A DNA stretch of 64,000 nt, taken from assembly GCA_963277665.1 (NCBI GenBank), contig CAUJRU010000136.1, positions 62,001 to 126,000 on the forward strand, written 5' to 3'. The number at the start of each line of letters is the position of its first letter. Position 1 is the stretch's first letter. The translations under genes and the position numbers were made by a program. Positions 1 to 11,929 of the stretch are shown in pieces. Under the pieces are notes generated by a model. That model ran no database searches. It was not told the origin of the DNA and saw nothing but the letters and a program-made list of their open reading frames with translations. The DNA is from Viscum album (Eukaryota; Streptophyta; Magnoliopsida; Santalales; Viscaceae).

Positions 1-489
1 CATGCTGCCCTGCATCAGATAAAGTAGCTCCTGTATCTGCACTGCACAAAGGGTGGCTGGGACAAACTCCACCCGGAACAGGCTCTCGAAGTCTACCCAG
101 AGTAGCGCTACCTCATCATGGACCTGAAGCAACAGGCTCCACCATCTACCTGTTGCTTCCTGAAGTAGTCTAGCAGCACGGATCACCATATAGTCTGCTG
201 GTGTCCCTACTAGCCTGAAAACTCTCACCACAGCCTCCAGCCAATCCTCAGCCGCCTGTGGGTTTGTCTCTCCTCGGAACCTAGGTGGCCTCTAGCACTG
301 GAACTCGTGCAATGCACTCAAGCGGCGTGCATCGTATGCTACTGGGGCTAGTGGAATTGGTGGCCCAACAGGTGGTGGTACCGCTGGTGCCTCAACTGGA
401 AAGAGGCCCTGCACTGAGGCCTCTTCGCTCAGTGGGCTGTCAGTGCGTACAACTCTTGGGGCTCTAACTGGTCGTCCGCAGGAAGACAT
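1..489 (-). pseudogene. Ty3/gypsy gag, N-terminal part, cut by window edge
   Basis: This is the start of a retrotransposon capsid (Gag) polyprotein. Reading from the ATG at 489 downward, one frame stays aligned to base 1 (163 codons), broken by a single TAG at 294-292. After the stop it reads RPPRFRGETNPQAAEDW, the conserved opening of the plant Ty3 gag domain, followed by an ATGRWW-type motif and a W-x2-F-x3-F series near the window edge. The first 60 or so residues are proline- and alanine-rich, usual for the variable N-terminus. The ATG is chosen because it lies about 290 bases inside the primer-binding site and LTR. One stop in 163 codons is much less damage than in the other elements here, so this insertion is probably the youngest. 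Lineage is probably chromovirus (Tekay/Del-like), inferred from gag style, PBS and long LTR. The rest of gag and pol lies outside the window. Confidence 0.85.
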
Positions 490-778
490 CCTAAAAGAAA
501 CAGATACGACATGGTCAAACGATTATAACTGGTGAGTTGACCTGGTTGAGCTGACTTAAAAGAAAAACTTTTGAAAACACACACACAATCAGTGTTTTTG
601 TGCACTAAGTCAGAAATCAGTAGTCAGGGTCGTATTGTACGGATATGTCAGCCACCACACCAACACTGGACTCCCTGAACTGAAAACCACACATGATACC
701 CATAACAATATTTCTTTACAGAAAATAATGATCAGAGTCTTGAGTTCTGTGGTAGAACCAACTTCTCTGATACCAATT
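490..778 (-). other. Untranslated leader of the Ty3/gypsy element
   Basis: Stretch between the gag start and the LTR. It carries no reading frame of note and includes the primer-binding site at its LTR end. There is a short (AC)n-like run near 580-590. Confidence 0.6.
765..775 (-). other. Primer-binding site, tRNA-iMet type
   Basis: On the minus strand this reads TGGTATCAGAG, the classic complement of the 3' end of plant initiator Met tRNA that primes reverse transcription. It lies 3 bases inside the LTR end (…GTGACA). It fixes element orientation (minus) and the inner boundary of the LTR. Confidence 0.85.
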
Positions 779-1575
779 TGTCACGAACCATTCTCGAGAC
801 CCATGCCATGACTACCCCAAGCCCACCTTCCATAGGACAGGGGCTGACGACTAGCACCAAAGGCATAAATCCCTAAGCTGGGAAGGCATTGCGTTTATGA
901 AAAGTAGACACACACAATCAGAGTACAAAAATGGAAGCAAAACCCTAAGTAAAACTGAATACAAAGGTAGTGATGAAAGTAAAAGGGGGACGGAAATACA
1001 ACCCCAATAGTAAGTACAAGGAAAGGAAAAACAGGTACAAAAAAAAAACAAACAGCTGGAAGGTGTCTAGCATCTCCTGGATCGTCCAACATGGATCCTA
1101 CCTGAAGGGTAGGTACATATATCCTCCTCAGGGATCCACGTCCATCCGTCTCCTCTGGGTACTGACTCGTCGTGAGGTTCGCCTCCGGGTACCGTCCAGT
1201 CCTCGTACACTCCACCTCGGTCAGCACTATCCATCATCTACAACCAACACAATGAGGTGCTGGCATAGCCCATGCAGGGGTGAGTATAATGATACTCATT
1301 AGAGACCCCAAGACCGTAAAGGTCTCAGAAAATCCAACAAGGGTAAAACAAATAGTATGGATCAACGGATAACCATTACTTAGGTATATTCCCACACATA
1401 TACCTAAGTTATTAAGTAACCCATCTCAATCACGAGGAAAACACAAAGGTCATTGAATCATCTCAAACCAAGATTTTCATTATCGAAACCATGGCTGCTA
1501 GAGAACTCATCCTCTGTCGAGAACAGTTGGCCTGTCGCAACACCAAGATGATTCTCACTATCCTTGGACTGCTGA

Positions 1576-1785
1576 GGTACTCCTCCTATCGAGTACCGCG
1601 GGTCTGCCGCCAAATACTAGGTGCTCCTCTGCTGTGGTTCTGCCGCCAAATACTGGGCGCTCTCATTAATATCCTGCAGAGGTACTCCTCCTGTCGAGTA
1701 CCGCGGGTATGCCGCCAAATCCTAGGCACTCCTCCGCCATGGGTCTGCTTCCAAATAACAGGTGCTCCTCACTGGGCTATTCAAA
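1576..1785. repeat. Tandem repeat in LTR, 105-bp period with ~36-bp subunits
   Basis: GGTACTCCTCCT…GAGTACCGCGGGT begins at 1576 and recurs at 1681, exactly 105 bp later, continuing with near-identical sequence. Inside each unit a shorter motif (TGCCGCCAAAT…GGTGCTCCTC) repeats with a period near 36 bp, degenerating in the last copy. Such arrays are common in plant LTRs. Confidence 0.8.
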
Positions 1786-2149
1786 TCGATCAAGCAGTAG
1801 TCACGTCTGTCAGCTACTAGGTCTCCGCACTCTGTCCACTCGTCACTAGAAGGATTCGATTCCCAAGGTACTGGGTAAAACTTTAATTGTCAATAATTAT
1901 CATGTATACGTATCTCAAAGGTCTTCCACATCATAGGGGTCTCAAAGCAATAGATGGCACGCCAATTGGATGCCCGGTCTGTGATTTATTAGCCTTTTAG
2001 TCCCAGGGGCCCAGTTGGTTTCCTGTACGAACCAACCTGAGAATATATCAACGATACCCTGAACTCTCATGGGGTATTCTCAAGGAAACAGATTCATTCC
2101 AAGAATATTGGTTCCACTGATGGTTCGTCAAACGGACGCCCGTAGTCTA

Positions 2150-2456
2150 AGTTATGGGCGAAAAAGTGTATTCGGGTCTGACGGGTCCGGGTATGGTCTG
2201 ACCGAGTCGGACCGACCCGACCTGACCCGGGTCTGGACCAGGGTCCGACCCGGTCTGAAGTGGTGGACCGATCCAAAAGGACGACCAACCCAATGGTGTG
2301 GCCGGGCCTGAAGGCGCGGCCCGACCCATGGGGGCGGCCCGGCTGGCCGCATGCTGGCTGGCCGTGTGGCCCGGCTGGCTAGCCACGTGCAGGTTGGCGA
2401 CGTGGCCCAGCCAGCTGGCCATGTGGCCTGGATGGCCACGCCGTGGGGGGGGGGGG
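2150..2456. repeat. GC-rich degenerate repeat block and G12 run in LTR
   Basis: From 2170 to 2265 a GGTCTGACC/GGGTCCGACC word recurs in both orientations. From 2335 to 2440 a GGCTGGCC/GTGGCC word recurs. The block ends in an uninterrupted run of 12 G at 2445-2456. It is the most GC- and CpG-rich stretch of the window and lies in the middle of the long LTR, possibly near the regulatory region. No protein is supported in any frame. Confidence 0.65.
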
Positions 2457-3035
2457 TGTGGCGCGCCCTGGTTTCTGAAGGAACCGACACTAGGCACCGG
2501 TTCAGTTAATCCCACGGGACCCGAGGGGTCCCACCGATAGAGCGCACCGGCGGCCGGCTTAGCCTCCCTCCCTCCCTTGTCTGCCGCGACCTAAGGCCGC
2601 GGTCCTTCTCCGGCACGGCCCGAAGGCACCACGCTTAGATTCTACGCTGCGGCCCGCCCTGGCCACGGACTCTTTCTCTTCCGCGTGGCCCAATGGCACC
2701 GCGCTCGTCGTCCGACCACCGCGGCCCTCCTGGCTGTGGCCCTTCCTTCTGGCGATGTGCGACGACACCATGCCTCTCTGGAACCACCGCGGCCTGCATG
2801 GACGTGGTTTGATTGTCTACGCGGCACGACGATGCTATTCCCTTGTGGAAACCCAGTGGCCTTGCGCCGCCGGCTTCTTCATGGTCGGCTCATTTCCGGT
2901 CACTGCGTGTACCACCTCGGTCGTCATCAAACAATAAAAAACAAAAGGGGAGGGTCAGAACATGTTCTTGCGGTCCGAGCCATCCTCATCATGGCACACC
3001 ATAATCCCAAAATTCAATCGACGAAGAACAGAGGT

Positions 3036-3053
3036 TTATACTCATATATAAAA
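3036..3053 (-). promoter_or_regulatory. Possible LTR TATA box
   Basis: On the minus strand the sequence reads TTTTATATATGAGTATAAAC, a TATA-like element about 960 bases from the LTR start, with a GC-rich stretch downstream. This fits the U3/R arrangement of a plant LTR, but TATA-like words are common in this AT-rich window, so the call rests mainly on position. Confidence 0.3.
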
Positions 3054-4012
3054 TTAACTCAAATCCCCCTACCTCGATTGTCGGTGATCGACGATGGAGT
3101 CGCAGAAGGTGGACGTTGTTCTATCAATGTTAGAGGAGGAAGAGGGTACTCGTCGTTGGCAGACGAGCATTCAAAGGTGACGAAGTGGAAGACGACATCA
3201 GTGTTCTTCATGGGAATCGCTTCCATTTCTTGTCCTGGTTGAAGAAGGAAGAAGATGCCGATAGTTCTTCATGTTCTTCGTTGAGAGGATGGTTCTCCAT
3301 TGAGAGCATTCTCCAAGGGTTCTCTAAGATCTACCAAGTTTCCAACAAAAAATAATAGCGAAAAAGTCTATTATTTGTTAGCACAACAACACAAAGAGTT
3401 GTGTTTAATTAAATGAGAAAACTAATTTAATTAATTGGGATGGAAAGGATTCAAAATTTGAATAGGGGAGGGGGAGAGTTAGAAATAAATGAAGAGAGGG
3501 TTGGCACAATTATGGAGGAAGTCCAAGAGTTACAAGGGGTTAAAGCCTGTGTGGTCCCCATGTTAATTATCCTCCCAAGGGAGGTTATGTGCGGGTGGGC
3601 CCCACCACCATAACCTCTCATTGGAGGTTATGGTGTGGTGGCCCCACCTCCAACATTAACTTGGAGATTTTAACCGCCAAAATAAAAATAAGCCACACTT
3701 ATTTTTATTTAACTTTATTCTTAAAAACTCCAAAAACTAACTTCCATTCTTGCTAGAACACATCTGCGGTGAAGGTCTCACTAAGAAATAACCGATGCTA
3801 TGATCTCAACGGTGCCCTCTGATTTCAATTCCAAGAATCGGTTAAAAGGTTATAAAATCCCAAACATACGTTTATTGAACGTACCCGAACAAAACATTAG
3901 AATTTGATTCCAGGCACATCGGGCCTCAGAATCAAGTGCCGTCAGAAACTGCATACTCGTAAAATTACCATGTATTTAAAAAAAATTTCCATGGAAATTC
4001 TGGGTATTTACA

Positions 4013-7000
4013 TATTGATACAGGAATAATAATTGATCATGGTAAAAATCAATGTTGGGTGATGAACCAACCACACTTCCACTACACCCAAAACCTTCAA
4101 CTTCATTAAAGAGAATGTGGAATTAAATCAACTAAAGCCATATTTTGTAATAATAATATAGAATGATGACCATTTCATAACTACAAAATTTATGATGGAA
4201 ACCTTATTGAAACCATGTAAGATCATGGGTTTCAGAAATCTATCTCTTTATCTCTAAAGTAAGCGATGTTCTATACCCTCTCACATCATATCGCTGATTA
4301 GTGATATGAATGGGGGAGAAAAATATGTAAAATAAATCAATCGATTGTTTTGTGTTTTGAAAATTAATAGAGAGAATATAACAAAGAGGAGTTTTTAAAA
4401 GGAATATACTATAATTTCAGTGTGTTTCAACTATTTTAACATTTTTTGATGTTTGTAAAAGAAGTATCTCTTATCAGCCAATGATTGTTTTTGACGATGA
4501 ATGTTTAATGTGAAACAAGACGTTTGAATGGTTTTTATGGGATGTTTCTTAAATTACTACTTAAGGAAAACATGGTTTTATTTTTAGTGATTCTTTTTTC
4601 CAATAATAAGTTCTATCATGTATTCTTAGTGTTTTTATATATTATCACATCTATCAAGTTTTAATTTATCATGGATTTATATTCTATAATTGAAGAAACA
4701 ATCCAAATGGGTAAATTTTTTGGGTGATGTTGTTTTAAAGTGTTGTTATATGAAGAAAAAGTTGGATAATATTGATAAATTTTTTATTAAAGGGTTTTAA
4801 TTTTTTTTTCAATTAAAGGTAAAAAACATAGTGAAAAAATAAATCAAAAAATATATTTGACACAAAAATGTGATCTGATAGATCAAAAATTCTTAAGGAT
4901 ATCAGAAGGAGTCAATCAGTCATAATTCATCAACCATAGTGGGTAATATATCATTTGTCTAAGTATTATAATAAATTGAATTATATTTAATGTATGATAA
5001 TGAGAAAATGGTGGATTTTTATTATCCCTAAATTTTAAATACATATTGAAAAGTTTCTTGATTCTAGTACGGTATGGGAAATTATAAAATTTATACAGAT
5101 ATGTGACTATCATAGTGCTGTTATCATACAAAGGTGCGGCTGTGAAAAGTTCATATCATGAAGTAATGAAGCTCCATGTATTGGAGTTTTAATTTTACAA
5201 TGTTATGATGTTTTAATGATAAAAACTATTTCTAGAAAATAATTTATTATAATTTATGATTATTTTCCATTTTTTGAAGTATTTAATAGATGAATCTGAG
5301 AAATTTCATTAATTGAATCCCATTTGATGGACCTCTAATAAATCATAATACAATTTCCAACGAATGAACTATTATTCGATTATAAAAAAATTAATGTTTT
5401 CATGATTATGAAATATAAATGATTAAAATTTAAAATATTTGGATTAATTATGGGGATGTTAAAAAAATATTAGATAGAAGTATCCATTTAATTTAATCAA
5501 AAAAATAAATTTAAAATAAGTTTCTCAGGTAAAGTTTGTCATGAAAAGGTGATTGAAAATTCTTACCAAAACAAGCAATAATATGAATGAATAGTCTTGT
5601 AAAAATGTTTCTATGATGTTCCTATGAAGTTGTGAAGGAACACTGGACAATGCTTTACTGGATGCAATTTGATTCATGAATTTTTATTATATGAATAATT
5701 ATAATAACATGATGATGTTTTCATAAACTCTCTATTTATGCCAATGTTTATATGTATAGTTAAGTATTTAATAATTCTAGAGGATGATCCTGATTATAGT
5801 TGAGTTTTAAGGAATGTTTGTTATGGTTCACTGGTTACATGTCTTCTAGGAAAGTTTCATACATTTTGTTCATTTGAATTTGTTAAAAAAATTGATTGGA
5901 AATTTTTGAATTTCAAAGAGTTCCCACTACCATGAAAATTCATATAATGGTGAATATATTAAAAGGTTTTTTGAATTGATAAGAATGTGTATAACTCTTA
6001 TTTCAAGGAGAATTTATTTAGAACTAATTTTATGAAATGTTGAACAATATGGAAAGGAATCAATACAATAAATACTAGAATATGTTTCCGATGAGTTGGA
6101 ATCAGAAAAATAATGTATGTATGGGACCAGTCGAACAGGTTGAAGAGGAATTAGAGGAATAGTTTATCAGACCAACTTTCATCTGGCCAAGTGTATCAGA
6201 TGGAAAAAGTTATCTCAAGGATATATTTTTATTCAAGTCTTGTATTTTTTTCATTCTATCATTTGTGAATGAAACTATATTTGTGGATGAACATGAATCA
6301 ATATATGTTGTGAATAATGTTCTTGAAAAATAGTAAAAACATATCAAATATGATTAGTGAAGGATCTTATAGTGTTTTGAAAAAAGTGTAATATCTTTTA
6401 TTTTTTGAGGATCACATAAAATGTAATTAAATATAATGATACACAATTAAAAGGATATTACATTTTTATTACAACAACCAAAATAATATTTTTCTTTTGG
6501 TTTTGTATTCATGGATTGAATAAAAACCAAGATGAGTAATATTTAATCTTATTTTGTAGTGACACTTGTCAATAAAAGAATTATATTGAATCTTCATAAT
6601 TTTTTGTTTCTCTAGACTCAATTATTTGTAAGTTGGGGTGAATGATGTTTCACAATAATGAAATAATATAAATGAAATATCACTGATTAACCACCTCCCC
6701 TTCTCATTGGAATTTATATATCTTGATTTGTCCATTCAAAAATTATAAATGTAATGAATTAAAATTTGAAGCACAGAATACGCCAAAATGTTTAATATTA
6801 TTTCCAAGAATTGATCCTTCTTTTACTACCACTATTTATAATGATCCACCAAATATTAATTTTTTTTGTTTCATTAAATGATTCATTGTAGAAATATTCC
6901 TTTATGGAGTGTTTAGTTTCACTCTAGGATGGGACCCTCCATTAATATACCTTTTCAAATGAGTTAACATAGCCAAAAGTTAATTTATTCCAATTCTAAC

Positions 7001-7080
7001 CAATATGGGTTGCTGATTTTTATGGACATTATCATCCTTAATAATTTTCACTTAATTAATCATGCTTAGAAGAAAACCAT
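4013..7080. other. AT-rich stretch without genes
   Basis: I see no convincing gene in this stretch, which is rich in A/T runs and stops in all frames. A phrase near 6140-6190 (plus) reads EEELEE*FIRPTFIWPS, which faintly recalls the start of a Ty3 reverse transcriptase. Nothing on either side continues the match. Confidence 0.5.
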
Positions 7081-7085
7081 TCCAA

Positions 7086-7320
7086 ATTAGTCATATGATC
7101 ATTTAGGCGGGTACTATAGCAGGTGGGTTACTATTCATTGAATGGTCACTAGGCCAAAAATTTGGGCATACAAGCTATGTAATGGGATACAAGCCCACTC
7201 GACTTTCAGGATATGTAATGTTTCTCCCTCTAACTAGTTAAAAAAGGTCTTTGATTTTCTTTAATAATAAAATGAGGCTTCATCCCCAAACGTTTTTACA
7301 TTCATGTGACCATTTAAGAC
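7086..7320 (+). mobile_element. Degraded copy of an unclassified GC-richer insert
   Basis: This GC-richer island contains GGGTACTATAGCAGG, ACTATTCATTGAATGG and ATTTGGGCATA. These parallel, in the same order, words at the start of the insert at 14729-15321 (GTACTGTAGCAGCC, ACTATTCACCC, ATTTGGGCC). Its end (AAAAAAGGTC…AATAATAAAATGAGGC…CATTTAAG) parallels that insert's end (TTAAAAGGTGG…AATAAAATTTAAAAAAAG…CATTTAGG). It looks like an older, internally shortened member of the same dispersed family. No protein is encoded. Confidence 0.4.
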
Positions 7321-7989
7321 TATTGTTTTAGAAAATTAAGAAAAACTCTAACATATTAATCCCATAAATTATATTTTTCATACTTCCATTCATTTTATAT
7401 TTTTCTAAAACAAGAAAGATTCCTAAAATTAAACTTTTTATTATTTATAAAACAATTCTATTATTTTAAGATAAACTATCGAGAAAAATAATAAAACATT
7501 ATTTATTTAATAGACATACTAAAGAATTTTTTTAAACATTTTAAAGTAAGAGAAAATAAAAAAATATTATTAATTGATAAAAAATGGAATGGAAAAATTT
7601 CTCTTATTAATAAAACTATGAAATAAATATAAATTGTTTCCCTTTATATAGTAAACATTGAGATTGACTATTCATTTCTTTACTCGTAAAATCATCATTA
7701 TCTCCCAAATACTGTATTTTAATATATTTTTTGTAAGAATTAATAAAGACATAAAATAATTAGGGATTTAATGAAAACATGAGAACCTATATTTTTTTTA
7801 AAAAGATACATTTAATGTTAACAGGGTTGTACACATTCTTACAAAAAATTCCTATTTTTTACCTTGTAAATATAAATGTTTTTTGATTAATATATTTGAA
7901 AGAGAAAGATCATCATTTAGGATCCTTATGAAATCATAAATATAATTTTTTTAAAATAACCCTTCCAAATATAATAACATACCCTGTTA

Positions 7990-10900
7990 ATACCAATGTT
8001 ATTCATTTGAAATAAAAGTCAATTACCATTTCATTAAATAGATTTATCATACTCACTTATCATCATGAACAAATATATATGACCATATAATATTTAAAAA
8101 TCATTGAAGTTAATTTTTTTAGATATCCCAAGATCCAAATTCCTGAATCCAATGTTCAAATAATGATATATATTTTTAATATAAATTTCTACAGAAAAAT
8201 ATAGAGTCCGTTACATACCAATGTATCATTTTTATAGGTATTGGAGGATTACGAAAAACCATTATCAAATATTGGTGTTTTATAAAAATATATATAAAAG
8301 AACTATTTATATTCACTCTACCTATATAATTATATGGAAATAAACACCTTCATCACATTTATTAATCTCATGAAATTCATTTTAAAGTGTAGGGTGAGCC
8401 AAAAATTTTCCTATAAGTGGTTGTAAAATTGTTTCTAAATATACATTTTATATATATACTATTTTAAAATTTTAATATATTAAATTTTATATCAAATAAA
8501 AAACATTTTATAAAATAAATAATGTTACAAAGTATAAATATAGGGTTTTCAAGATGATTCCATAAAGAAAACTGTTCAAAACTACTAGAAAATTACATAC
8601 CACTTTGATAACCCATTTAATTTCAAAATATAACAATCATTGAATTAAAAAAGGATTTATCATTATTATCCTGAAATAAATTCCCTAAAAAAATAACATT
8701 ATTATTGAATTTAAAGATAAATTGAAATTATTATAAATCTATGAGGCCACTAGTAGTATAAATTTTTCAAAACCACCCTCTTGAGGTCATTTGTTCACTA
8801 CTAATTCCATAACATCACATTTCATTCTCAACTAGCAAATATTTAATCAATTTTTTTTTCAACGTTAGAATTTATAATTATAATATCATTAAAAAATTAT
8901 TTTAAAAACATCTCATGAAATAAAATTTATGAAATAAATAAGTAAAATTTATACATTTCAATGAAACCCATACATTCAATGACAACATTTATTAACACAT
9001 CCTAAAAAATTTAACAATATTAAATTGTTTTATAAACATGAACATAATATCAATGGAAACTATAGTTATTATTCAAACCAATAATAATTAATAAAATATT
9101 TTTTTTTAAAAAATTAATTATTAATATTATATATAATTTTTACATTTTAAAATTAACTTAAAAACTCTTATGTAAAATCATTGAAAAATAACCTTCTATA
9201 AAGAAGTTATGAAATATTAAATTCACTCCCATGACTAATTTTTAAATGATAATATATAGTTTATGGAAACAAATACCATATAATATTGTTTTTTTTAAAA
9301 TATTGAAATAAAATATTTCTATTTTTATAAGGGATTGAAAAACATGAAATAAGAGTATAAAAATGAATTTCATCTAAATGAGAAAGTGTTTTCAACTAAA
9401 AATGGCATAATAAAATTTTTTACCATTAGAATTGGGTTTAAAAAACCATTGGGTATAAGTTCAAAAATAAAATTCTTTATCAACATTTAATGTTAAAAAT
9501 AAATCATAAAATCCAACAATATAATGGGTCCGATTCTAATACCATGAAAATATACTCCTTATAGAAAATTTTACATTATAAATTTTTTAGAAAAATACTA
9601 TTATAATATACTGAATGTTTGAACCAAAAATACTTATCTTATAAGTTCACTACCAGAATTCAAGGACTCAAAATATTTTAGTGCTTGGTTTATGAATAAA
9701 AGAAAATATTCTCCAGTGAGGGATTCAATTATATTTTATTTTTATTGAATTAAATAAATTCTTGGAAAATTTTTATAGTATCTAATGTTTTGAGAATTTA
9801 TTTAATATTTTTAATATATACTCTTCGTAATCAACATATGATGCTAATTTTTTTGTATTTTCAAATCAACATGTATGCCTAAAATAATGAATTATATCTT
9901 ACTCAAGACAATAGATATAACAATATCTCCTCTATTGTGAATTTATCATTGAATTTATTTATTTGTCATTTTATATAGGGTATAGTTGGTTTAAATAATA
10001 ATATAATCTCAAAATCTCTATATCAATAGCTATCATGGAGGGAAATATGAGCCGTCCTACAACTATTCTTGAAAATTTTAACCAATGTATATGAATTGGT
10101 TGATAATTTTATATGATTTTGTGTGTGTATAGAGAATGGATTTAAAATCACATTCTAATTGAAAAATAATGATTTTATATTTATAGATACAATCCTTAGT
10201 AGTAATGTGTATACATATAATTATAACAACTCCATAACATCATTGATGGGATGGTGATGAAGATTCCAGGACTGATTTATTTTGCAATCTATTTACAATG
10301 ATAAAATGGATATATATATATATGCCTCATATTATATATATATACATACATATATAGGTTCATATTAACCAATATTCCAAATTAATTTTGTCACTAATGG
10401 AAGTGGTAAAAACACAATTAGGCTCTCCAAATAGCCTTTATGATAGAGTTTCTATGATAATCCACCCTCTTGGACATGCCATTCATATATATAATTACAT
10501 ATATATTATCATAATTGGGAATATGAAATAGAAATTCAATGGAATTTTTGGTATAGCACGCGAGGATGGAGATGATATTCAGTAATGAACTTGACATTGA
10601 TATTTTCCATTTTCAATTAAACATGTTCCGAATAAGAAAATTTCAATTATGGGTGGATGAAGAATAATAAATCGAGTTATTAGTTTTATTTTGGGCTTGA
10701 AGATAATATTATAATAAGTTCAAACAGTTTAGACATGATTGACATGATAATGGATTTTTTAAAATTTATGATTTTAAACCCTAAATTGTACCCCCTGAAG
10801 TGCATTTCACATCATAAAGAAAAGATGTCAAGCACTAACAAATATTATAACCACATTTGTTCACTACTCAGTACTAGGAACTAGGGCCATCACCCATATC

Positions 10901-11150
10901 ACAAACATTGACCACACTACCATGCCACCATTCCATCCCATATGGTGGCTCTAATATCCATACACACACATGTGGATGTTTTTTAGTTTCTACGTACTCC
11001 CACCTAGGGATCCTAGTGGGTTCTATTATAAACCATTTTCTCAATCTATTATACATCTGTATCCATTCACTATTAAACTTTTTGGTTGTTCTTGTTAACC
11101 TACTTTCCTACCTAATAATTAGTTTCATTGGTCCCTGGATATAAAATTAG
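7990..11150. repeat. Copy A of an old ~3.9-kb tandem duplication
   Basis: Many landmarks in this stretch recur about 3910-3950 bp to the right in the same order. Examples: TTGAGGTCATTTGTTCACT at 8782 and TTGAGGTCATTGGTTCACT at 12692; ATAAGTTCACTACCAGAATT near 9640 and ATAAGTTAACCGCCAAAAT near 13591; the Asn/Ser-rich AT tracts near 10478 and 14400; and a block near 10860-11050 that reappears near 15420-15600. Divergence is high, so this is old. The unit has no coding capacity; a 78-codon open frame at 10908-11144 lacks any recognisable motif. Confidence 0.6.
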
Positions 11151-11159
11151 TTGGTAATA

Positions 11160-11929
11160 TTTTTTAAACTTAAGTAATTTTTAATTTATTTTTAAGTTAA
11201 AAAAATAGTATATATAATCTTTTCAGAATTATTTTATTCATTTATGCACAAACTAAAAAATTCTATTTAAAAAATATATATAATTCATTCACTAATAATT
11301 TTCCATTAAAATCTACTTTACATTATTATAACCATAGTTTTTTATATCATTTTAAATTTCATAATTTTAAATTTATAGAAAACAACAAGAATTTTTTTTC
11401 ATAAATATTATTACATACTTATTTAAAAATTTTTAATATTAACACACACACATATATATATATAAATAATTTTTTAGATTTATTCAAAAGGGATTACTAT
11501 TTATAGTATCCATTTAAAATAATGAATCATAAATTGAGTAAAATTATATTTTATCTAGTTCAATTATAAAATTTAGTAAAATAATAATATATTACCATTA
11601 TAATAGAATTTATATTTTTCAATATTAATATTACGTATTAAAAAATAATACAGAAGTATCATTGTTATATTTTGACTAATTTAATTTAATTTTTCACAAA
11701 AATTTGAAATAATTTAATTTTATGTTAAAACCTTACTTAGTTCATCTTAATTCTGAAAAAAAACATTTAATAAACATGAACATAATATAATGATATGTTT
11801 AAATTATAGGGATGTTATATTCAATGAACATTAATAGAAATTCTTCCTTGTAATTATTTTTCAATGCTTACTAAAATTTTTATATTTAATATTCATTATT
11901 TGAAAAAATAATATCTTAAAAAAAATATA
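11160..11929. other. AT-rich stretch without genes
   Basis: Very AT-rich, with (TA)n-like tracts near 11450. Part of it (near 11700-11770) resembles 16240-16310, so it may be a junction segment repeated a third time. No coding signal. Confidence 0.5.

Larger units (their letters stand above)
779..4012 (-). repeat. 5' LTR of Ty3/gypsy element, about 3.2 kb
   Basis: In element orientation the LTR begins TGTAAATACCCAG at 4012 and ends GGTTCGTGACA at 779, giving TG…CA ends with TGT/ACA symmetry. The right boundary is inferred from the typical start and from the abrupt change to very AT-rich DNA; the left boundary is supported by the adjacent PBS. At about 3.2 kb it is long, which fits Tekay/Del-type chromoviruses. 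It is much richer in GC, CpG and GpC than the DNA to its right. It contains internal tandem repeats (1576-1785) and a GC-rich block (2150-2456). Several long open frames inside it (for example 2685-3242 on the plus strand) match no protein and are probably chance frames. The partner LTR lies left of the window, so target duplications cannot be checked. Confidence 0.75.

Noticed and set aside
970..1302. 110-codon open frames on both strands (970-1302 plus, 895-1227 minus)
   Set aside because: Inside the same LTR, low-complexity composition, no recognisable motif; overlapping frames on both strands suggest chance.
2147..2540. Proline/alanine/tryptophan-rich open frames on both strands
   Set aside because: They are translations of the GC-rich GGTCTGACC and GGCTGGCC repeat words.
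2685..3242. 185-codon open frame on the plus strand, the longest in the window
   Set aside because: It lies inside a GC-rich LTR, antisense to the element, overlaps several other open frames and shows no domain, signal or repeat structure typical of a protein.
6120..6230. EEELEE*FIRPTFIWPS, resembling the start of a Ty3 reverse transcriptase
   Set aside because: A single short phrase; neither the upstream linker nor the downstream LFVKKKDG and YPLPRIDD motifs could be found in any frame.
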